NCBI GenBank assembly: GCA_009929605.1
Contig: SAAC01000014.1
Location: forward strand, 1 to 36,017
Direction: 5' to 3'
DNA from: Negativicutes bacterium
GTDB taxonomy: Bacteria; Bacillota; Negativicutes; Veillonellales; Veillonellaceae
DNA: 36,017 nt
Below are positions 7,544 through 16,056 of this stretch, in pieces; positions within the stretch are counted from its first letter, which is position 1; every line of letters begins with the position of its first letter. The notes below the pieces were generated by a model. The model was given only the letters and a program-made list of their open reading frames with translations, did not search any database and had not been told where the DNA came from. The position numbers and the translations under genes were made by a program.

Positions 7544-8347
7544 CTATAAGGAATGGGCCTCTGTAACGATGTCATTAATTAATTCATCAGTAATGTCTAA
7601 GGCTCCCTCTTTGTATTTTTTAAAGTACCCTAAAAATTCAATATTTCCTTCCATGCCTTTAATCGGTGAATACGTAAGGCCATGCAAATATAATCCACAA
7701 TCATAGGCTACTTGTAATATTCTATGTAATACTTCTTTGTGAGTAGCTTCATCACGAACAATACCACCCTTACCAACCTTTTCACGACCTGCTTCAAACT
7801 GAGGCTTGATTAAGGCCACAAGAGAACCATCAGCTTGTAATAATGTAGTAGCAACTGGTAAAACTTTATCTAAAGAAATAAAGGCTACATCAATAGAAAT
7901 AAAATTAGACAATTCCCCTAATTGAATAGGCGTAACGGTACGAATATTTTGTTTTTCCATATTAATAACACGAGGATCTTGTCGAAGTTTCCATGCTAAT
8001 TGGTTATATCCTACATCTATGGCAAAGACTTTTTTAGCCCCATTCTGCAAAGCACAATCGGTAAAGCCTCCAGTGGAAGCACCAATATCAACCATTACTG
8101 CATTCGTTAAATCGATATGATATAGTTCAATAGCCTTTTCAAGTTTTAACCCACCGCGACTTACATATGGTAATGTATTGCCTTTTACTTCTAAATTGGC
8201 TTCTATATCTACTTTAGTACCCGCTTTATCTATACGCTCAGTACCAATAAAGATTAATCCTGCCATAATAGCGGCCTTGGCTTTTTCACGGCTTTCAAAA
8301 AGGCCTCTATTTACTAATAACACGTCTAAACGTTCTTTTTTACTCAT
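7544..8347 (-). CDS. tlyA: TlyA family rRNA methyltransferase
   Basis: The 267-aa protein has an N-terminal S4 RNA-binding domain (about 4-65) and a FtsJ-like SAM methyltransferase domain with DIGASTGGF at 87-95, SIDVAFISL at 151-159 and LIKPQFEAG at 179-187. In mycobacteria TlyA 2'-O-methylates 16S and 23S rRNA cytidines; Firmicutes homologues (YqxC) have the same architecture. Family-derived haemolysin names are historical. It overlaps the DUF212 gene upstream by four bases (ATGA) and has little Shine-Dalgarno of its own, pointing to translational coupling. nadK follows. Confidence 0.93.
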   Translation of the reverse strand: MSKKERLDVLLVNRGLFESREKAKAAIMAGLIFIGTERIDKAGTKVDIEANLEVKGNTLPYVSRGGLKLEKAIELYHIDLTNAVMVDIGASTGGFTDCALQNGAKKVFAIDVGYNQLAWKLRQDPRVINMEKQNIRTVTPIQLGELSNFISIDVAFISLDKVLPVATTLLQADGSLVALIKPQFEAGREKVGKGGIVRDEATHKEVLHRILQVAYDCGLYLHGLTYSPIKGMEGNIEFLGYFKKYKEGALDITDELINDIVTEAHSL

Positions 8348-8832
8348 AGTACACCATTATATATATAAGAATATTGATAATATGCTACGGCAATACCCAA
8401 AATAAGACCACCAAACACTTCAAATGGTGTATGGCCCAATAATTCTTTTAAACTTTGTTGAGATCCTTTTAGCGTAACTAGAATATTTCGTTTTTTAAAA
8501 TGCTCAACAATCTGGTTTAATATTTGAGCTTGTCTTCCAGCCTCTAGTCGTACATTAGAAGCATCATACATAACAACAATTGAAAAAATCAATGACACAA
8601 TAAATAAATCAGAGTCAGGTCCATTTTTTAGTAGTAATGCAGTGGTTGTAGACATTACAAAGGAGGTATGAGAACTTGGAAATCCCCCAGAACCTACAAG
8701 ACGGTCTAAACGTAACGTACGATCTTTTACGAGTACAATTATAAATTTTAAGACTTGTGCAGAAACCCAACCCCAAAAGGCAGCTTGCGCTATGTAATTT
8801 TGACTTATAGCTTCCCATAACTCTGACAACAT
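8344..8832 (-). CDS. divergent PAP2 family membrane protein (DUF212/YuiD)
   Basis: The 162-aa protein is a small membrane protein of the divergent PAP2 (YuiD/DUF212) family. It has a hydrophobic N-terminal segment, the SGGFPSSHTSFV motif near residue 50, YDASNVRLEAGRQAQ near 90, and a C-terminal hydrophobic segment after GHTPFEV. The motif resembles part of the acid-phosphatase signature, but the full PAP2 active site is not evident and the reaction is unknown. The ATG at 8832 is nine bases from AAAGG, whereas the ATG nine bases earlier touches it. It lies between ispA and tlyA, where many Clostridia carry the same family, which suggests a role linked to isoprenoid or lipid-phosphate metabolism (inference). 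Confidence 0.88.
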   Translation of the reverse strand: MLSELWEAISQNYIAQAAFWGWVSAQVLKFIIVLVKDRTLRLDRLVGSGGFPSSHTSFVMSTTTALLLKNGPDSDLFIVSLIFSIVVMYDASNVRLEAGRQAQILNQIVEHFKKRNILVTLKGSQQSLKELLGHTPFEVFGGLILGIAVAYYQYSYIYNGVL

Positions 8833-8956
8833 ATCTATCATCCTTTTCTACTTATCTACATACGATTATTTCATTTCAACTAACATTGCATATGGTATAG
8901 ACAGTATTATAAAAATCACTTTATATTACTTTAACACATTAAATAATGTAGTCATA

Positions 8957-9835
8957 TTAATTGCTACGTTCTAATAAATAGTCAATCAAGCCAATTAAAA
9001 TGTCCGTACTATGATTCGTAGATAAAAGCGCTTGTTTGGCAGTATCTGCTACACGTTGTGCCTCTTGTCGCGCCCCATCAAGGCCTAATAATGATACATA
9101 GGTAGATTTATCTAGTTTCAAATCGCTACCTGGTGTTTTCCCCAATTCTTCAATGGTACCAGTAATATCTAAAATATCATCTGTGATTTGGAATAATAAC
9201 CCCAATGCATTGGCATAAGTCATATACGCTTCATAAGATTTTTGATCTGCATGACCTAACACCAGACCTAGCTCTACTGATGCGGCAAATAAAGCTCCCG
9301 TTTTACCTTTATGTAGCACTTGTAGTTCCTGTAATGGTAAATGTTTACCTTCACTTTGTAAATCAAAGGCTTGTCCACCTACCATTCCTTCTGGACCAGC
9401 AGCAGTAGCTATAATAGAAATAGCTTTTACAGCTTGTTCTGGTGTTGCATTTTTATTTTGTGCAGCCAATTGAAATGCATAGGATAATAGTCCATCACCA
9501 GCTAGTATGGCCATACCATCGCCATAAACCTTATGGTTAGTCAAATTACCACGACGATAATCATCATTATCCATAGCAGGTAAATCATCATGTATTAAAG
9601 AATATGTATGAATGCACTCCATGGCGCATACATACTCCTTATAGGGCTCCACAGTTGCCCCCAGAGATTCTAATACGGCCTTTGTCAAAATAGGTCGTAT
9701 ACGTTTCCCCCCTTGTAACAAGCTATAATTCATAGCTTCATATAGTTTTTTATATTCTTCATTAGGGGATACTAATAATGTTTCGAGCCATCCCTCTACA
9801 ATGTATTTACTATCTATTAAATATTGTTTTACCAT
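8957..9835 (-). CDS. ispA: farnesyl/geranylgeranyl diphosphate synthase
   Basis: This is a short-chain trans-prenyltransferase (292 aa) that condenses isopentenyl diphosphate with allylic diphosphates for quinones and undecaprenyl carrier. Visible motifs are GGKRIRP at 42-48, the first aspartate-rich motif DDLPAMD at 83-89 with the bacterial two-residue insertion, and the second, DDILD, at 219-223. It has an ATG at 9847 that overlaps the xseB stop (TAATG), but GGAG lies after that ATG and six bases before the ATG at 9835, which is therefore the better start. It sits directly after xseB, as in other Firmicutes, but dxs, the usual next gene, is absent. Confidence 0.94.
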   Translation of the reverse strand: MVKQYLIDSKYIVEGWLETLLVSPNEEYKKLYEAMNYSLLQGGKRIRPILTKAVLESLGATVEPYKEYVCAMECIHTYSLIHDDLPAMDNDDYRRGNLTNHKVYGDGMAILAGDGLLSYAFQLAAQNKNATPEQAVKAISIIATAAGPEGMVGGQAFDLQSEGKHLPLQELQVLHKGKTGALFAASVELGLVLGHADQKSYEAYMTYANALGLLFQITDDILDITGTIEELGKTPGSDLKLDKSTYVSLLGLDGARQEAQRVADTAKQALLSTNHSTDILIGLIDYLLERSN

Positions 9836-9846
9836 TATCGGCTCCA

Positions 9847-10053
9847 TTATTCAGAAATACGAACTTCTTCAATAATCTGTTGAATCTCAGTTTCCACTGT
9901 GTCCAACATTTGAGAACATTCTTGAACTAAGGTTAATCCTTTTTTATATTGTGTGAGCAATTCGGAAATAGATAATTCATTTTCATCTAAATGACGAACA
10001 ATCTCCTCTAATGCTGCATATTTCTTCTCATAGTTCTTGAGTGAAGCGGCCAT
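9847..10053 (-). CDS. xseB: exodeoxyribonuclease VII small subunit
   Basis: XseB is the small helical subunit of exonuclease VII, which degrades single-stranded DNA from either end. The 68-aa product is all-helical and contains the family core YEKKYAALEEIVRHLDENE and the SISELLTQYKKGLTLV segment. GAGGAGGT lies eight bases before the ATG. The gene overlaps the end of xseA by 26 bases and its stop is 11 bases before the preferred ispA start. Subunit genes next to one another and overlapping suggest coupled synthesis. Confidence 0.95.
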   Translation of the reverse strand: MAASLKNYEKKYAALEEIVRHLDENELSISELLTQYKKGLTLVQECSQMLDTVETEIQQIIEEVRISE

Positions 10054-11251
10054 CGCTTGTTACCTCCTCAACACAGGTTGTAATAATCCCATCTATCACT
10101 GTTAACGATAACGAATCACCGACTGCCACATCTTGGACAGACTGAATCGCTTTCTGATTTTTTTCGATTTTACTATACCCTTTAACCATTAAATGGAGCG
10201 GGTTTAACATGTCTAGCTGTTTAGCTAGCAATGCTAATTGATGTTCTTTCTCTTGCACTTTCTTTTTGGAACTAGATTCCATTTGTTGTGAAAGTCCCTG
10301 CAATTTAGTCTTTTGACCATGTAAAAATTGAAGTGCCGGCATACCTAATCGTCTATTAAATAAGGCACTTAATTCTTGCTTCTTTTGTTGCACCATAGTG
10401 CGAATATATGTGTGTAAATAATTTTCTTTTTCTGCTAATCGTTCTTGTAATACAACCAAAGGCATTACTGCCATCTCTGCGGCATGACTTGGCGTTGCAC
10501 CACGAGCATCCGCAACATAATCACAGAGTGTATAATCTGTCTCATGACCTACGGCGCTGATTACGGGTTTCTTAGCATGATAAATAGCCTCTACCACAGC
10601 ACGGTCATTAAAGCACCATAAGTCCTCAGTGGATCCACCACCGCGACCTACAATGATTAATTCCACATCTGGATCTGCATCGGCTTCATAAATGCCACGA
10701 GCAATCACTGGACCAGCTTTTTCACCTTGAACTGGAACAGAAAATAATTTAAATTGAATTAATGGGTTTCTATTACCACTCACATGAAGAATGTCATGTA
10801 AAACGGCACCTGATTTTGATGTAACAAGACCTATACAAGTGGCCATTTCTGGGATCATCTGTTTATGAGACTCATCAAAATACCCTAAGGCAGTCAATTC
10901 ACGTTTTAAGGCTTCAAATTCAATTTGTAAGGGGCTCTTTTCCCCTACCTGCATATCTTGAACTACTAAATTTAAACGACCTGTTTTACCATAAAAATTT
11001 AATCCCGCCTTGATAGTAACGAGCATACCATTATTAACTTGGTTTGCTAGCCCTTTGCTCATAGCTGTACTAGACCACATAGTTACATCGATGGCAGATT
11101 CCTCATCCTTTAATGAAAAATAAAAATGCCCATTACTATGACGTTTTGCATTGATGATGGTGCCTGTTACATAAAAGCTTTTCAGCAAATATTCGCGGTC
11201 TAAGGTACGTTTTATGAGTGCATTTAGTTGTGTAATTGTAAATATATTCAT
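10028..11251 (-). CDS. xseA: exodeoxyribonuclease VII large subunit
   Basis: XseA is the catalytic subunit of exonuclease VII. The 407-aa protein has an N-terminal OB-fold (about 1-100), then the nuclease domain with GRGGGSTEDLW at 202-212, GHETDYTL at 235-242 and ATPSHAAE at 252-259, followed by a helical region that binds XseB copies. AAAGG precedes the ATG at a normal distance. It is 98 bases after the TsaD paralogue; that gap shows no clear terminator. xseB overlaps its end. Confidence 0.96.
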   Translation of the reverse strand: MNIFTITQLNALIKRTLDREYLLKSFYVTGTIINAKRHSNGHFYFSLKDEESAIDVTMWSSTAMSKGLANQVNNGMLVTIKAGLNFYGKTGRLNLVVQDMQVGEKSPLQIEFEALKRELTALGYFDESHKQMIPEMATCIGLVTSKSGAVLHDILHVSGNRNPLIQFKLFSVPVQGEKAGPVIARGIYEADADPDVELIIVGRGGGSTEDLWCFNDRAVVEAIYHAKKPVISAVGHETDYTLCDYVADARGATPSHAAEMAVMPLVVLQERLAEKENYLHTYIRTMVQQKKQELSALFNRRLGMPALQFLHGQKTKLQGLSQQMESSSKKKVQEKEHQLALLAKQLDMLNPLHLMVKGYSKIEKNQKAIQSVQDVAVGDSLSLTVIDGIITTCVEEVTSDGRFTQEL

Positions 11252-11349
11252 AGAGAGACCTTTACCACTGCAGATATGATTCTGCTACTTTAAAAATTCT
11301 AATCTGTAGTACATATGATATCACTTATTATTAGCGATGTATCATAGGC

Positions 11350-12288
11350 TTATTTGTTGTGTAAAAGCGATGCGCCATAGGCAACGCCTGTGGCATTATC
11401 CACACTAAATTGTGGTTCTGCCAATAATAAGGTAATCCCTTTACGTCGTAAATGTTGTTCTAATCTAGAACGCAATAAGGAATTACTCATAACCCCGCCT
11501 ACAGCGATAACTGTAGAGACAGGATATTGTTTAATATGGTAATCAAAGAGTTTTTCCAATGAACGACCAATGCACTTGAACAGCGCCAGAGCCATATTCT
11601 TAGGGTCTACCCCTTTTTCGATACGACGTAATGCCTCACTACAAGGACCACCAAAACTAATATATCCGTTCTTCACAGAGGTTGGCAATGCATCATAAGC
11701 GTCAGACTCTAGCGCTAATTGCTCTAAATGACTCCCTGCTGGAAAAGGCAAATCTAATGCAACACCTACACGGTCTACAAATTGGCCTCCTTGTAAATCC
11801 ATAGCACCGCCAATGAGTTTCACATCAAAAAAGCCACTTTCATCATAGGTACAATGTAATAATTCCGTTGTACCACCTGATAAATGAAGGCTCAAAAATG
11901 GCTCCTTCGGCACCATCCCCAATGAACGTATAGCTGCTAGAATGTGATTTTCTTGATGGGAAAATTCATAAAGTGGAACATTCATGATATGAGATAACGT
12001 TTGTGCCTGTCCACGGCCTACTAAAAATGCAGGCATATAGGAATCCTTTTCACGACGTGGAAAAGCACTGACCCCAATACCAGAAATTGGTAACTGAGGT
12101 AATTCTTGGATCAATTTAGGTAGTGCCCGTGTATGTTGAAATACCATATTCGATTGTTGTAGGCCTCGTTCTCCAGATTTAACATCTAGAATTTTTCGGG
12201 CTTCCCCATGAATTTGGCCCTGTTCATCCACGATAGCACAACTCGTTGTATAACAACTCGTATCAATGCCTAGAAAGTACTGTTTCAT
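11350..12288 (-). CDS. TsaD/Kae1-like paralogue (Gcp family ATPase fold)
   Basis: The 312-aa protein belongs to the Kae1/TsaD/Gcp family. It has GIDTSCYTTS at 7-16, a metal-binding motif HQENH at 111-115 in place of the usual HxEGH, SGGTTEL at 137-143, GGVMSNSLLR at 264-273 and FSVDNATG at 294-301 with the metal ligand Asp297. TsaD makes the t6A37 modification of tRNA together with TsaB, TsaE and TsaC, but none of those are here and this branch is a divergent nusB-linked copy, so its role is unknown. It overlaps nusB by four bases (ATGA), with AAAGG as Shine-Dalgarno. The old label O-sialoglycoprotein endopeptidase should not be used as a function. Confidence 0.87.
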   Translation of the reverse strand: MKQYFLGIDTSCYTTSCAIVDEQGQIHGEARKILDVKSGERGLQQSNMVFQHTRALPKLIQELPQLPISGIGVSAFPRREKDSYMPAFLVGRGQAQTLSHIMNVPLYEFSHQENHILAAIRSLGMVPKEPFLSLHLSGGTTELLHCTYDESGFFDVKLIGGAMDLQGGQFVDRVGVALDLPFPAGSHLEQLALESDAYDALPTSVKNGYISFGGPCSEALRRIEKGVDPKNMALALFKCIGRSLEKLFDYHIKQYPVSTVIAVGGVMSNSLLRSRLEQHLRRKGITLLLAEPQFSVDNATGVAYGASLLHNK

Positions 12289-12692
12289 TTGCCTTTAACT
12301 ACACCGTCCAAAATACCATTAACTAATTTATAGGAATTATCAGATCCAAAATCCTTTGCCAATTGAATGGCTTCATTAATGGCAATAGATGGATCTAATG
12401 GTTCAGGTGAAAATTTCATTTCCCAAATTGCTAAACGTAATACAGAACGATCTACTTTATCTAAATGTTCCACCTTACGTTTTAATGAATGTTCTTGAAT
12501 AATGGCATCTAATTCTGTTAGATGTGCCAATACCCCATCAACCATTGCTGTTGCATAAGTTGTATCCATATTCCCCTGCTCTTCTCCATCAGGATAGGAT
12601 ACAGCACTAGGTTCATCATGGAATTCATGAGCATATATCACTTGAAATGCATGTTGACGTGCTTGACGTCTATTCCGTTTTGTTACTGCCAT
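12285..12692 (-). CDS. nusB: transcription antitermination protein NusB
   Basis: NusB joins NusE (S10) on boxA RNA to support rRNA antitermination. The 135-aa all-helical protein begins MAVTKRNRRQARQHAFQ, the arginine-rich opening typical of NusB, and has the later core VDRSVLRLAIWEMKF and SIAINEAIQLAKDFG that define the family. The reading frame is open upstream, but AAAGGAG lies ten bases before the ATG at 12692, so the start is there. The gene overlaps the end of the second Asp23 gene by 23 bases and the TsaD paralogue by four, giving a tightly coupled group. Confidence 0.95.
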   Translation of the reverse strand: MAVTKRNRRQARQHAFQVIYAHEFHDEPSAVSYPDGEEQGNMDTTYATAMVDGVLAHLTELDAIIQEHSLKRKVEHLDKVDRSVLRLAIWEMKFSPEPLDPSIAINEAIQLAKDFGSDNSYKLVNGILDGVVKGK

Positions 12693-13089
12693 TAGAGCTA
12701 ATCTCCTTTGTATTAATGGGCTCAACCCCCTCAATATGTACATCTACTTTTACATTATAAAGGTCGAGCATATTTTTTAAATTTTCACGAATCTCTTGTT
12801 GTAAAAGCTCAGCTAGGGCAACTATATTCTGTCCATAATACACTCTTACATATAAATTGATCTCGAGAAACCCTTTTCGATGTTTAATATTAATACCTGG
12901 TAAAGTTTTTTGACCAAACCGATTCACAATGCCATCTACTATTTCATCATAGAATCGTGGGCTTAATGCATGTACACCAGGTACATTTTGTACAACCTTA
13001 GTGGCTACCTCTAAAACTACGGAATCCGCAATTTCGACGGTTGCCATATCTAAACCATATTGGAATTTTGTATTAGATTCAGTATCCAT
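12670..13089 (-). CDS. Asp23/Gls24 family protein (second copy)
   Basis: The 139-aa protein belongs to the Asp23/Gls24 family (DUF322) of small envelope-associated stress proteins. The core covers about residues 18-120: VEIADSVVLEVATKVVQNVPGV, then a stretch ending NIKHRKGFLEINLYVRVYYG and a C-terminal LYNVKVDVHIEGV strand. There is no signal peptide or membrane segment, so it is cytosolic; family members are tethered to the membrane by AmaP in staphylococci, but no amaP is found here. AAGGAAA precedes the ATG. It lies 20 bases after the first copy, from which it is diverged, and overlaps nusB. Confidence 0.88.
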   Translation of the reverse strand: MDTESNTKFQYGLDMATVEIADSVVLEVATKVVQNVPGVHALSPRFYDEIVDGIVNRFGQKTLPGINIKHRKGFLEINLYVRVYYGQNIVALAELLQQEIRENLKNMLDLYNVKVDVHIEGVEPINTKEISSNGSNKTE

Positions 13090-13109
13090 AATTTTTTCCT
13101 TGATTGTGA

Positions 13110-13466
13110 CTATATATCCTCAAATATAACTTCCTGTACCACAATATCAATGGTCTCTACTTCGATTTGGGTGCTATCTACGAGAGCTGTTTTTATATGC
13201 TCTTGTAAACGTAATGCCACATCGGGAATTCGATATCCATATTTGACACAAATATAAGCAGTTACAGAAATTGCATCTGTATCTGAAAATGAAATCTTTA
13301 CACCTTCATACTCATGCTTCACGCCAAAAAATGTGCTAACACCATCATTGAAGGTAGAGGACATACTATGGACACCTTTTGTCTCTAATGTTGCTAATGT
13401 AACAATGGTAGCATATACATCATCACTGATTTTTATTTTGCCTGCTTCTAACTCTTTATTTCTCAA
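13110..13466 (-). CDS. Asp23/Gls24 family protein (first copy)
   Basis: The 118-aa protein is a short member of the Asp23/Gls24 family with the typical pattern IKISDDVYATIVTLATLETKGV near 12-33, then KHEYEGVKISFSDTDAISVTAYICVKYG and a C-terminal QIEVETIDIVVQEV strand. The start codon is TTG, with AAAGG seven bases away; no better ATG is available. A strong hairpin terminator (13483-13530) lies only 17 bases before this start, leaving no room for a promoter between, so expression should depend on read-through or antitermination. Confidence 0.86.
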   Translation of the reverse strand: MRNKELEAGKIKISDDVYATIVTLATLETKGVHSMSSTFNDGVSTFFGVKHEYEGVKISFSDTDAISVTAYICVKYGYRIPDVALRLQEHIKTALVDSTQIEVETIDIVVQEVIFEDI

Positions 13467-13482
13467 GGTGGAACCTTTCTAT

Positions 13483-13530
13483 AAAAAAAGCACTTGTCCC
13501 TATATGTAATTAAATAGATGACAAGTGCTT
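13483..13530 (-). terminator. intrinsic terminator between efp and asp23
   Basis: On the minus strand an 11-bp stem, AAGCACTTGTC/GACAAGTGCTT (13488-13498 with 13520-13530), encloses a 21-nt loop and is followed by seven T residues (13483-13489). It ends the efp transcript or acts as an attenuator for asp23. Confidence 0.85.
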
Positions 13531-13605
13531 ACTGTTATGTGCATAGTAAGATATGTGGAATGCATTCTTTTTAAAAGATCTAGCCTCCACTATATCCTAA
13601 TAGTG

Positions 13606-14163
13606 TTAGGCACGTTCGATATATTGACCAGTTCTTGTATCAACACGAAGTACATCATCAACTTCGATGAAGAGAGGAACTTTTACAACATAACCAGTTT
13701 CTAATTTAGCTGGTTTATTACCACCAGTAGCAGTATCGCCACGAATACCAGGATCAGTTTCAACTACACGAAGTTCTACTGCTACTGGCAAATCGATACC
13801 GATAACGATACCTTGGAAGAACATGATGGATACTTCCATATTTTCAAGAAGGAAGTTTTTAGCATCGCCTAATTGTTCTTCGTTAAGTTCAACTTGATCG
13901 TATGTTTCGTTATCCATGAATGTATAAGCGCCATCCATTTCATATAAATATTGCATACGACGACGATCAACATGAGCTTTAGGCACTTTTTCACCAGCAT
14001 TGAAAGTACGTTCTACAACGGAACCAGTTTGCAAGTTTTTCATTTTTACACGAACAAATGCTGCACCTTTACCTGGTTTTACGTGTTGGAAGTCTACAAC
14101 TTGCCACACATTACCTTCTAGCTCGATAGTTACGCCTGGGCGAAAATCATTACTGGAAATCAT
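13606..14163 (-). CDS. efp: translation elongation factor P
   Basis: EF-P rescues ribosomes stalled at polyproline stretches by binding between the P and E sites. The 185-aa protein has the usual three beta-barrel domains, with the modifiable lysine Lys32 in the loop KPGKGAAF of domain I, and the later [33 protein letters not shown] block diagnostic of EF-P. AAGGAG lies nine bases before the ATG. It starts 15 bases after the pepP stop, the conserved pepP-efp pair. The usual Firmicutes neighbours accB and accC are absent downstream. Confidence 0.97.
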   Translation of the reverse strand: MISSNDFRPGVTIELEGNVWQVVDFQHVKPGKGAAFVRVKMKNLQTGSVVERTFNAGEKVPKAHVDRRRMQYLYEMDGAYTFMDNETYDQVELNEEQLGDAKNFLLENMEVSIMFFQGIVIGIDLPVAVELRVVETDPGIRGDTATGGNKPAKLETGYVVKVPLFIEVDDVLRVDTRTGQYIERA

Positions 14164-14178
14164 CTAAATCTTCTCCTT

Positions 14179-15252
14179 CTAAATACTTATTTCAACTAAC
14201 TCTTTTGGGGTATGTGTTAATATTTCACAACCATCCGCTGTGACAACTACACTATCCTCTATTCTCAATCCGATTTCACCTGAAATATAGACGCCAGGTT
14301 CTACCGTAATGATCATATTCTCTTCTAATACTGAATCTGATTTAGGTGAGGCTACCGGTAATTCGTGAATATCTAACCCCACGCCATGTCCTAACCCATG
14401 ATTAAAGCAATCGCCATAACCATCTGCAGCAATAGAATCTCTACAAATTTTATCTAAGTCAACACCACTCAGGCCTGGGCGAACTGCCTCTACGCCTTTG
14501 AGTTGAGCTCGTAATACAATATCATATAATTTCTTTTGCAAATCTGATGCTGGTCCCATAACCACAGTACGTGTCATATCGGAATGATATCCACCATAGA
14601 CAGCACCAAAGTCAAAGGTTACAAAATCACCAGCTTCAATGATTTTATCAGATGCTACACCATGTGGCATGCTAGAACGATGTCCAGAAGCTACAATGGT
14701 TGCAAAAGAAGGTTCCGTGGAACCACGGATTAACATTTCACTTTCTAATATAATGCGTGCTTCATTTTCACTCATGCCAGGTGTTAACTTTGTCAATAAA
14801 ACCCTAAATGCTTCGTCTGCGATATTCGCAGCCTTGCGCATGAGTACAAGTTCATCGGGACGTTTCACAGCACGAAGTTCTTGTAGGTTAATAGATGTAA
14901 AATCAAAATGTTCATCTAATGCATCACATAGTAATTCGTACGTATCAACTGGCATGTCTTTACCTTCAATACCAATGACACCACCATGAATATGATATTC
15001 ATTTAAAATATCAATCAATGAGTCCCATACATTTGTTTCATACTGAATCACTGTATAGCCTTCACATTGCTGTGTGGCTTGCTCAGTATACCTAAAATCA
15101 GTAATGATATGAGCTGTATTTTCTGTAACAAAAGCAAATGCAGTAGTACCTGTAAACCCAGCAAAATAATGAAGATTTATAGGACTCATGATGATCATGC
15201 CATTTAACTGTTGTTCTTGTAAATGCGCCTGTAGGCGTTGTAATCCATTCAT
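14179..15252 (-). CDS. pepP: Xaa-Pro aminopeptidase (M24 family)
   Basis: PepP removes an N-terminal residue preceding proline. The 357-aa protein has an N-terminal creatinase-like domain (about 1-125) and a pita-bread metallopeptidase domain with the five metal ligands Asp214, Asp225, His289, Glu318 and Glu332, lying in FDFGAVYGGYHSDMTRT, GLGHGVGLDIHELP, ITVEPGVY and LRIEDSV. The enzyme is cytosolic, with no signal peptide. It lies 15 bases before efp, which rescues proline-stalled translation; the pairing is common, and it is probably in the same transcript. Confidence 0.95.
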   Translation of the reverse strand: MNGLQRLQAHLQEQQLNGMIIMSPINLHYFAGFTGTTAFAFVTENTAHIITDFRYTEQATQQCEGYTVIQYETNVWDSLIDILNEYHIHGGVIGIEGKDMPVDTYELLCDALDEHFDFTSINLQELRAVKRPDELVLMRKAANIADEAFRVLLTKLTPGMSENEARIILESEMLIRGSTEPSFATIVASGHRSSMPHGVASDKIIEAGDFVTFDFGAVYGGYHSDMTRTVVMGPASDLQKKLYDIVLRAQLKGVEAVRPGLSGVDLDKICRDSIAADGYGDCFNHGLGHGVGLDIHELPVASPKSDSVLEENMIITVEPGVYISGEIGLRIEDSVVVTADGCEILTHTPKELVEISI

Positions 15253-15301
15253 AATTAAGCTCCTAGTCTATAAAGTACAATTAATGATACCATAAAACCT
15301 T

Positions 15302-15997
15302 TTAAATGAACAGATTAACTTCATTTTCACTCAAATCAATATATTGCGTTGTTTCTTTAATATCATCAAGTGTGATATCGCCAATAGATTCTCGTTTTAA
15401 ATACGTTACCGTACCGCCAGCAGCACCAATCATCCGTTTTACCTGATGGTACTTGCCCTCTTCAATAGTAATACGCGCACTGCTATCATTAATCAGAAAA
15501 ATCTCAGCCGGTTTACACTGTGTTCCATCACCAAGAAGTATACCCTCACGAATACGTCTCAAACCATCTTCACTGAGTTCTCCATTAAACTCTAAATAGT
15601 ATACTTTTGGCACATGTTTACGGCCATTAATAACCTTATGGGCCCAAACACCATCGTTTGTTAACAGTAATAACCCTTCTGTATCCTTATCTAATCGCCC
15701 TACTGGAAACACACCCATCTTTTTATATTCTGGTGGCAATACATCCATTACCGTCCGATGAGAAACATCATCTACAGCTGTAATAAGGCCAGCGGGCTTA
15801 TGAAATTTTATATAAAATATTTCCTGTTTTGGTACTTCAAAACCGTTAACTTTAATACTGTCAGTATCTAAATTAATGGAAAAATCCTTTTTTGTAATAA
15901 TCTCTCCATTAACTGTGACAAAGCGTTTTTTTAGTAAATCGTGTACTTCTTTTCTACTTCCATAGGCACGATTAGCTAAAAATTTATCAATTCTCAT
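15302..15997 (-). CDS. rsuA: pseudouridine synthase, RsuA/RluB family
   Basis: The 231-aa enzyme isomerises a uridine in rRNA. An S4 RNA-binding domain (about 1-50, MRIDKFLANRAYGSRKEV) is followed by the catalytic domain with FHKPAGLITA at 65-74 and GRLDKDTEGLLLLTNDG at 100-116, where Asp103 is the catalytic aspartate. The length equals that of E. coli RsuA, which modifies U516 of 16S rRNA, but RluB/RluE/RluF-like specificities cannot be ruled out. AAGGAT precedes the ATG. It is between the cobalamin run and pepP, 59 bases from cobC. Confidence 0.9.
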   Translation of the reverse strand: MRIDKFLANRAYGSRKEVHDLLKKRFVTVNGEIITKKDFSINLDTDSIKVNGFEVPKQEIFYIKFHKPAGLITAVDDVSHRTVMDVLPPEYKKMGVFPVGRLDKDTEGLLLLTNDGVWAHKVINGRKHVPKVYYLEFNGELSEDGLRRIREGILLGDGTQCKPAEIFLINDSSARITIEEGKYHQVKRMIGAAGGTVTYLKRESIGDITLDDIKETTQYIDLSENEVNLFI

Positions 15998-16056
15998 GGG
16001 TATCCTTATTTCATATATAACATACAGATCACACCTGTACTTGTAATATATTGTAT

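Noticed and set aside
11350..12288. O-sialoglycoprotein endopeptidase function
   Set aside because: This is a historical mis-annotation of the Kae1/TsaD fold; no protease motif is present.
13588..13605. Terminator right after the efp stop (CACTAT/ATAGTG)
   Set aside because: The 6-bp stem is weak and not followed by a T-tract; the stronger hairpin at 13483-13530 fits better.
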